This document shows, one piece after another, positions 15,257 to 19,005 of a stretch of 19,005 bases of DNA. The notes beneath the pieces were generated by a model. That model had not been told where the DNA came from, ran no database searches, and saw only the letters and a list, made by a program, of their open reading frames with translations. The position numbers and the translations under genes are program-made. The number at the start of each line of letters is the position of its first letter. Positions within the stretch are counted from its first letter, which is position 1. The DNA is taken from NCBI GenBank assembly GCA_937915835.1, contig CALGHA010000089.1, positions 1-19,005 on the forward strand. The letters are read 5' to 3'. This DNA comes from an uncultured Fretibacterium sp. (lineage in GTDB: Bacteria; Synergistota; Synergistia; Synergistales; Aminobacteriaceae).

Positions 15257-16310
15257 TTGTATTATGACCGTATAATTATCGGAGCCGGACTTTACGGATT
15301 ATACGCGGCACTTCAAAGCGGAAGGCAGGGGAAAAAAGTTCTTGTTCTTGAGCATGACAGCGGGCCTTTCAAACGTGCAACGTTCATAAATCAAGCACGT
15401 GTTCATATGGGCTATCATTATCCGCGTTCATATTCGACGGCGGTAAAATCAGCAAAATATTTCAAACGTTTCTGTGAGGATTACGAGGATTGTATTTTGT
15501 CGGACTTTGATCAGATTTACGCGACATCATCAAAATTTTCATATTCAAACGCTAGACAGTTCAAAAAGTTCTGTAAAGCCGCCGGGATTAAATGCGCAGA
15601 AGTCCCGGAAAGTAGATATTTCAAGCCTAACAAATGCGACGGAGCTTTTCTCACTCAAGAATATACTTTTGACGCAAAATTAATGCAGGAGAAAATTTCA
15701 CGACAATTAGCTGAACTCGAAAACGTAGAGATAAAATATAATTCCCAGATTGAAAGCATAAGAGAAAATGCGGGCCTTTACTCGGTAAAAATTACTAATG
15801 GGGTGGGGGGACAATAATTACGTTGCACCGTTCATTTTAAACGCTTCATACGCTTCAACAAATCAAATTCTTAATCTCACAGGCTTAACTGTAATGGACG
15901 GCCCATTTTTCTCAATTATGCCGTTCGGAAAAACCGGGCTTCATTCTTTGACATCAGTAACTTTCACTCCTCACGTTACAAGCTATGAAAATCTGCCTGT
16001 GTTTGAGTGCCAAGAAACTTGCGGGGAAAATTATTGTTCGCCTAATCAGCTTGGGAATTGCAACACGTGTTCAGCAAAACCCAAAACTGCTTGGCCTTAC
16101 ATGTCGAATTTAGCGCGTAAATATCTGAATGATGAGCTTAAATTTGAATATGCCGGTTCACTCTTCTCAATTAAGCCGATTTTGAAAGCCTCCGAAATTG
16201 ACGACTCACGACCGACTGTAATAAAAGTTAATCACACTGAGCCGGATTTTGTGAGCGTCTTATCAGGAAAAATTAATACTGTCTATGACTTGGATGTGTT
16301 ATTAAGATGA
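15257..16310 (+). pseudogene. FAD-dependent oxidoreductase (DAO-type fold), split by one frame break at a G tract
   Basis: The first part starts at TTG 15257 and carries the dinucleotide-binding fold IIGAGLYGLYAALQSGRQGKKVLVLE, then FINQARVHMGYHYPRS, and stops at TAA 15815-15817. The rest of the protein continues in the next frame through DNNYVAPFILNASYASTNQIL to 16310. The break falls in GGGGTGGGGGG (15800-15810): removing one G reads T-N-G-V-G-D-N-N-Y-V-A-P in one frame, giving about 350 residues. The second half has a five-cysteine cluster, CQETCGENYC followed by NCNTC. The sequence is otherwise well preserved, so this may be a phase-variable gene, a recent mutation or an assembly error. 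Proteins of this type occur in surface-polysaccharide clusters, where their substrate is generally unknown. The next gene overlaps by four bases. An ATG at 15798 could restart translation, but that product would lack the FAD-binding motif. Confidence 0.8.
15800..15810 (+). repeat. G-rich tract GGGGTGGGGGG at the frame break
   Basis: Four G, one T and six G lie exactly at the junction of the two FAD-oxidoreductase frames. The tract stands out in AT-leaning DNA and is a plausible slippage site. Confidence 0.75.
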
Positions 16311-17248
16311 TTACACCGAATAAAGAAGTAAATTTTGTGTCAGCTGTAATTTACATCGGACCTTCAACGTGTGAAATCAAAACTTTTCTATCTTCAATTT
16401 ATGAAGTCTTTAATGTCAATTTCCAGAACTATGAATTTATCTGTGTGAACGATAATGCTAATTCTTCACTTCTTAAGGAAATTCGGGAGTTCAAAGAAGA
16501 ACTTAAAATTTTAGCGTTGTCAATTGTGAATATGGCAGTATCCGGCTATGAGGAAAGTATGGTTGCCGGAGTTGATGCTTCGATTGGGGATTACGTGTTT
16601 GAATTTGATTCGACCTGCATGGATTACGACAGCTCGTTAATCATGAAGGCATATGAAAAAACGGCAGAAGGTTATGATATTGTCTCGGTGAAAGCCCCTA
16701 AGAAAAACATCTCGTTAGTTTCAAGAATATTTTACGGGATTTACAACAGGTATTCAGGAACTCCGTATGAACTTGCTACGGAAAGATTTAGAGTTTTGTC
16801 GCGGCGTGCTGTGAACAGAGTAGAAGCCTTCAGCAAAATTATTCCGTACAGAAAAGCCGTTTATGCATTCAGCGGGGTAAAATCTGCAAGCCTTGAGTAC
16901 GAACCTTTATCGCAACAAAATGTTAATGTTCCGGAGAAAAATAATAATGAAAGATGGAACGTAGCCAGCGACGCGATAATTTTATTCACGAATATTGCTT
17001 ACAAGATTTCATTGTTATTCTCGGGAATAATGGCCTCTGTAATGTTCGGCTTTGGATTGTACGTAGTGTTTATATATTTCAGCCAGAATAAGCCTGTAGA
17101 AGGCTGGGCTCCTTTAATGGGATTTATGTGCTTGGGATTTATGGCGATGTTTATTGTTCAGGCGTTTATGTTCAAGTATCTCGAGATGATTTTGCGCCTG
17201 GAGTTCAAGAAACAGCAATATATAGTCTCATCGATTGAAAGGATATGA
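16307..17248 (+). CDS. Family 2 glycosyltransferase with C-terminal membrane helices, divergent
   Basis: The N-terminal 200 residues resemble the GT-A fold of polyprenyl-phosphate glycosyltransferases (GtrB/DPM type): a first strand VSAVIYIG, FICVNDNANSS near 45-53 where FVVDDGSTD is typical, YEESMVAGVDASIGDYVFEFDST near 81-103 in the place of the usual A-x-x-x-G-x-D-x-A-x-G-D and DADL motifs, and an ATERFRVLSRRAV segment. Two hydrophobic helices at about 225-255 and 265-292 should anchor it in the inner membrane, followed by a basic tail. The family puts a sugar onto undecaprenyl phosphate or a lipid acceptor. The metal-binding DxD is not conventional (FDST), so activity is uncertain. The ATG at 16307 overlaps the preceding stop (ATGA) and the gene's own stop overlaps the next start region. 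Confidence 0.8.
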   Translation: MITPNKEVNFVSAVIYIGPSTCEIKTFLSSIYEVFNVNFQNYEFICVNDNANSSLLKEIREFKEELKILALSIVNMAVSGYEESMVAGVDASIGDYVFEFDSTCMDYDSSLIMKAYEKTAEGYDIVSVKAPKKNISLVSRIFYGIYNRYSGTPYELATERFRVLSRRAVNRVEAFSKIIPYRKAVYAFSGVKSASLEYEPLSQQNVNVPEKNNNERWNVASDAIILFTNIAYKISLLFSGIMASVMFGFGLYVVFIYFSQNKPVEGWAPLMGFMCLGFMAMFIVQAFMFKYLEMILRLEFKKQQYIVSSIERI

Positions 17249-17253
17249 TAAAC

Positions 17254-17970
17254 ATGAAAATCGGAATAATCTTCCCGGTCTTTAACGAAGAAAAACGTCT
17301 TGAAAACGGCATAAATCGAACAATGGAATTTATCAAGGGAAATTTGAAGTCTGACTGCAGAATTTACATTGTCGATAACGCTTCAACCGACAATACAGGA
17401 AACGAAGCAAGAAAACTTGAGCGCAAATATGATAACGTCTCATATCATCGAATAGAGATTAAAGGAGTCGGCGCGGCTTTCAGAGAAGGCGTAAAAGTCT
17501 CGTCGGAATGCGAAATTGTCGGCTATATGGACGTTGATTTGTCGACGGATATAAATCATTTGAAGGATGTCGAGAATATTTTTGCTTCAGAAGAAATTGA
17601 CGCTGTGAACGGTTCAAGATTTAATCGCAAATCTAAGACTTCTGGACGAAAATGGTATCGAAATATTACGTCATACGGGCTAATCTTCCTGCTTAAATTA
17701 TTTTTGCACATGAAGGCTTCGGATGCTATATGCGGGTTTAAGTTTTTCCGTCGTGAAATTGTCCTTGAGCTCATGAGTAAATCATCACAAGAAAACGGCT
17801 GGTTTTACATCATTGAACTCTTGCTTAGAGCAGAACGCGAGGGAACAAAAATTTATGAGCTTCCTGTAAGCTGGGCAGACGATGCTAATCATTCAAAAGT
17901 TGAGATGTCAAAAGTCATTAAGTCATATCTTGCCGGGATTAAGGCACTGCGAAAGGAATTCAAATCATGA
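17254..17970 (+). CDS. Family 2 glycosyltransferase, dolichyl/polyprenyl-phosphate sugar synthase type, soluble
   Basis: This is a compact GT-A enzyme of about 238 residues. It has KIGIIFPVFNEEKRLE at the start, YIVDNASTDNTG for the first nucleotide-binding Asp, GVGAAFREGV, YMDVDLSTD as the metal-binding DxD, and the later SRFNRKSKTSGR, DAICGFKFFRRE and NGWFYIIELL segments usual in polyprenyl-phosphate glucosyl- or mannosyltransferases. No membrane helix follows, so it is probably cytoplasmic or peripheral. Its likely role is to charge a lipid carrier with a sugar for the surface glycan made by this operon; the sugar is not readable. An ATG at 17245 overlaps the preceding stop (ATGA) but lies one base after AAAGGA (17238-17243). 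The ATG at 17254 has a better ten-base spacing and fits the usual family start, so I chose it. Confidence 0.88.
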   Translation: MKIGIIFPVFNEEKRLENGINRTMEFIKGNLKSDCRIYIVDNASTDNTGNEARKLERKYDNVSYHRIEIKGVGAAFREGVKVSSECEIVGYMDVDLSTDINHLKDVENIFASEEIDAVNGSRFNRKSKTSGRKWYRNITSYGLIFLLKLFLHMKASDAICGFKFFRREIVLELMSKSSQENGWFYIIELLLRAEREGTKIYELPVSWADDANHSKVEMSKVIKSYLAGIKALRKEFKS

Positions 17971-18758
17971 AAGCCGCATTAATCGGTTACGGCTACTGGG
18001 GAAAAATCATCGAAAAGTATATAGCTTCGTGCGGAGATTTTGAACTGGTCAGTATATGTAAAATTACCCCCACCCACGTAAATAGTATTGCTGATGTATT
18101 GGCTGATGATGAAATTTCTGCTGTCTTTGTGTGTACACCGAGCAGAACGCATTACGATATTTGCAAAAAGTTATTGAGGAGCGGGAAACATGTATTTTGT
18201 GAGAAACCTTTAGTGATGAATCCTGGCGAAGCTGAGAAACTTTATGAATTGGCCTCAGTTTCGAGAAAAATTTTATACGCTGATTACATTTACACGGTCT
18301 CGGCTTCGATTAAAGACTGTCGGGAAATTTTGCAGCAATTAGGAAATTTAATTTGCATTGAGGGCGAAATATCACAATTCGGAAAATTTTACTCCGGCGA
18401 AATAATGCTGATGTCGTGTGAGATTAGGGACATAAAAGTTTTGTTGAAGTGTAATTTATTATGTCCCGGCCAAAAAGTAAGACGCTTTGATATTTTCGGT
18501 GAAAATGGACGGCTTTCGGTTGATTTAGTCGGCAGTCAATGGACTTTAAGGCTTCAGGATTTTCACAGGACAGGAGCTGGAGAATACGTGTTCATTCGTG
18601 AGGTCAAAGAGTTTCATGATGAACGTAACAATATAGACAAGGCAATATCAGAATTTGCAGAATGCATCAAAACGGGCAGCGTAAAAGCAAATCGGGATAT
18701 TGCGTTCAAAACGGATAAATTATTAATGAAATTACGGAGGATGAATAATCGAATATAA
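17967..18758 (+). CDS. Gfo/Idh/MocA-family NAD(P)-dependent oxidoreductase, unusually short
   Basis: The Rossmann motif GYGYWG begins at residue 7, VFVCTPSRTHYD follows, and the catalytic CEKPL is at about 78-82. The C-terminal part has ISQFGKFYSGE, VRRFDIFGENGRLSVDL and a terminal helix. Members reduce or oxidise sugars or sugar nucleotides, and neighbours suggest sugar-nucleotide modification for a glycan. At 263 residues it is well below the usual 320-350. The shortfall seems to lie in two places: between FELVSIC and IADVLADDEIS, where about a dozen residues of the Rossmann fold are absent, and after IRDIKVLLKC, where about 60 residues of the substrate domain would be expected. The frame is open, so in-frame deletions or a divergent subfamily are possible. 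The ATG at 17967 overlaps the upstream stop by four bases. Confidence 0.85.
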   Translation: MKAALIGYGYWGKIIEKYIASCGDFELVSICKITPTHVNSIADVLADDEISAVFVCTPSRTHYDICKKLLRSGKHVFCEKPLVMNPGEAEKLYELASVSRKILYADYIYTVSASIKDCREILQQLGNLICIEGEISQFGKFYSGEIMLMSCEIRDIKVLLKCNLLCPGQKVRRFDIFGENGRLSVDLVGSQWTLRLQDFHRTGAGEYVFIREVKEFHDERNNIDKAISEFAECIKTGSVKANRDIAFKTDKLLMKLRRMNNRI

Positions 18759-18883
18759 CGAAAGCATATGTTAGTTAATGTCTATCCTGGTGTCTTAATG
18801 AAATTTGCTGTATACAATAAGCGAGCCGAAGCTAATTTATGATATTTCAGAAGCATCCGGCTCTTGAGTGGTGAAGTTACGAG
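18759..18883. other. Convergent intergenic region with a weak hairpin
   Basis: The gap between the Gfo/Idh gene and the opposing AEC permease holds an inverted repeat GAGCCG (18823-18828) and CGGCTC (18858-18863) with a 29-base loop that can partly pair further. Neither side is followed by a T run, so it is at best a weak terminator or a processing hairpin. Nothing else is recognisable here. Confidence 0.4.
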
Positions 18884-19005
18884 TTAGGCTATTAACATGC
18901 AGACTAAAGGGATTGTGAGCATGCATAATATATTCTGAATAAACATGACTTTAGCGGCAAAATCGATATTTCCGTGATACATCTCACACAAAACGGCTGT
19001 AACAC
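18884..19005 (-). CDS. C-terminal end of an AEC (auxin efflux carrier) family permease, cut by the window edge
   Basis: In the minus-strand frame starting at 19003, 39 codons run to a TAA at 18886-18884. The translation includes TAVLCEMYHGNIDFAAKVMF followed by a hydrophobic helix containing MLTIPLVCMLIA. This resembles the last part of AEC-type permeases, where a helix and an A-E-x-Y-G-G-D-x-x-x-A segment precede a final membrane helix with an I-T-I-P motif. AEC proteins export or import organic acids and amino-acid-like anions. Only the tail is visible, so the family call is moderate and the substrate unknown. Confidence 0.6.
   Translation of the reverse strand, partial: VTAVLCEMYHGNIDFAAKVMFIQNILCMLTIPLVCMLIA

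Noticed and set aside
18823..18863. GAGCCG/CGGCTC hairpin as an intrinsic terminator
   Set aside because: The loop is long and neither flank has a T run; kept only as a weak hairpin in the description of the gap.

Overview
The window is a stretch of AT-leaning bacterial chromosome with short intergenic gaps, frequent TTG start codons and strong AGGAGG-type ribosome binding sites. The minimal cluster yebC–ruvC–spoIID/lytB–queA, a short cobalamin-dependent MetH and genes for lipid-linked sugar chemistry would fit an anaerobic gut or rumen bacterium. My best guess is Synergistota or a relative, inferred from gene order and protein style; no marker gene here settles it.

Layout. (1) 1-391, minus: start of an unrecognised secreted protein. 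(2) 507-5137, plus: a tight operon of two ABC exporter-fold half-transporters and an MFS permease, resembling the ybtP-ybtQ-ybtX arrangement of siderophore systems. A 13-bp palindrome lies in its probable promoter. (3) 5176-6182, plus: an acyltransferase-3 gene broken in three places, the first break being a heptamer repeated three times just after the start codon. (4) 6185-6208: a hairpin terminator between convergent genes. (5) 6225-7877, minus: XRE-cupin regulator, small HD-domain alarmone-hydrolase-like protein and exported YbjN-like protein. (6) 8071-11808, minus: yebC, ruvC, spoIID/lytB and queA, several overlapping; ruvA and ruvB are not in the cluster. (7) 11835-12548, minus: nadE. (8) 12699-15095, minus: metH without a reactivation domain, behind a good promoter. 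(9) 15257-18758, plus: an overlapping operon of a frameshifted FAD-dependent oxidoreductase, a membrane-anchored glycosyltransferase 2, a soluble polyprenyl-phosphate-type glycosyltransferase 2 and a shortened Gfo/Idh/MocA oxidoreductase, probably for a surface glycan. (10) 18884-19005, minus: C-terminal end of an AEC-type permease.

The most interesting signal is that both genes with reading-frame breaks look surface-glycan related, and each break lies at or beside a slippage-prone tract: TATCAGG x3, T5 and (AT)3 in the acyltransferase, and G4-T-G6 in the FAD oxidoreductase. For the heptamer, one or four copies would join the start codon in frame to a canonical acyltransferase N-terminus; the three copies present do not. 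This could be phase variation, gene decay or, for the homopolymers, assembly error. No stretch over 300 bases lacks a gene or gene remnant. I saw no rRNA, tRNA, CRISPR array or insertion sequence.
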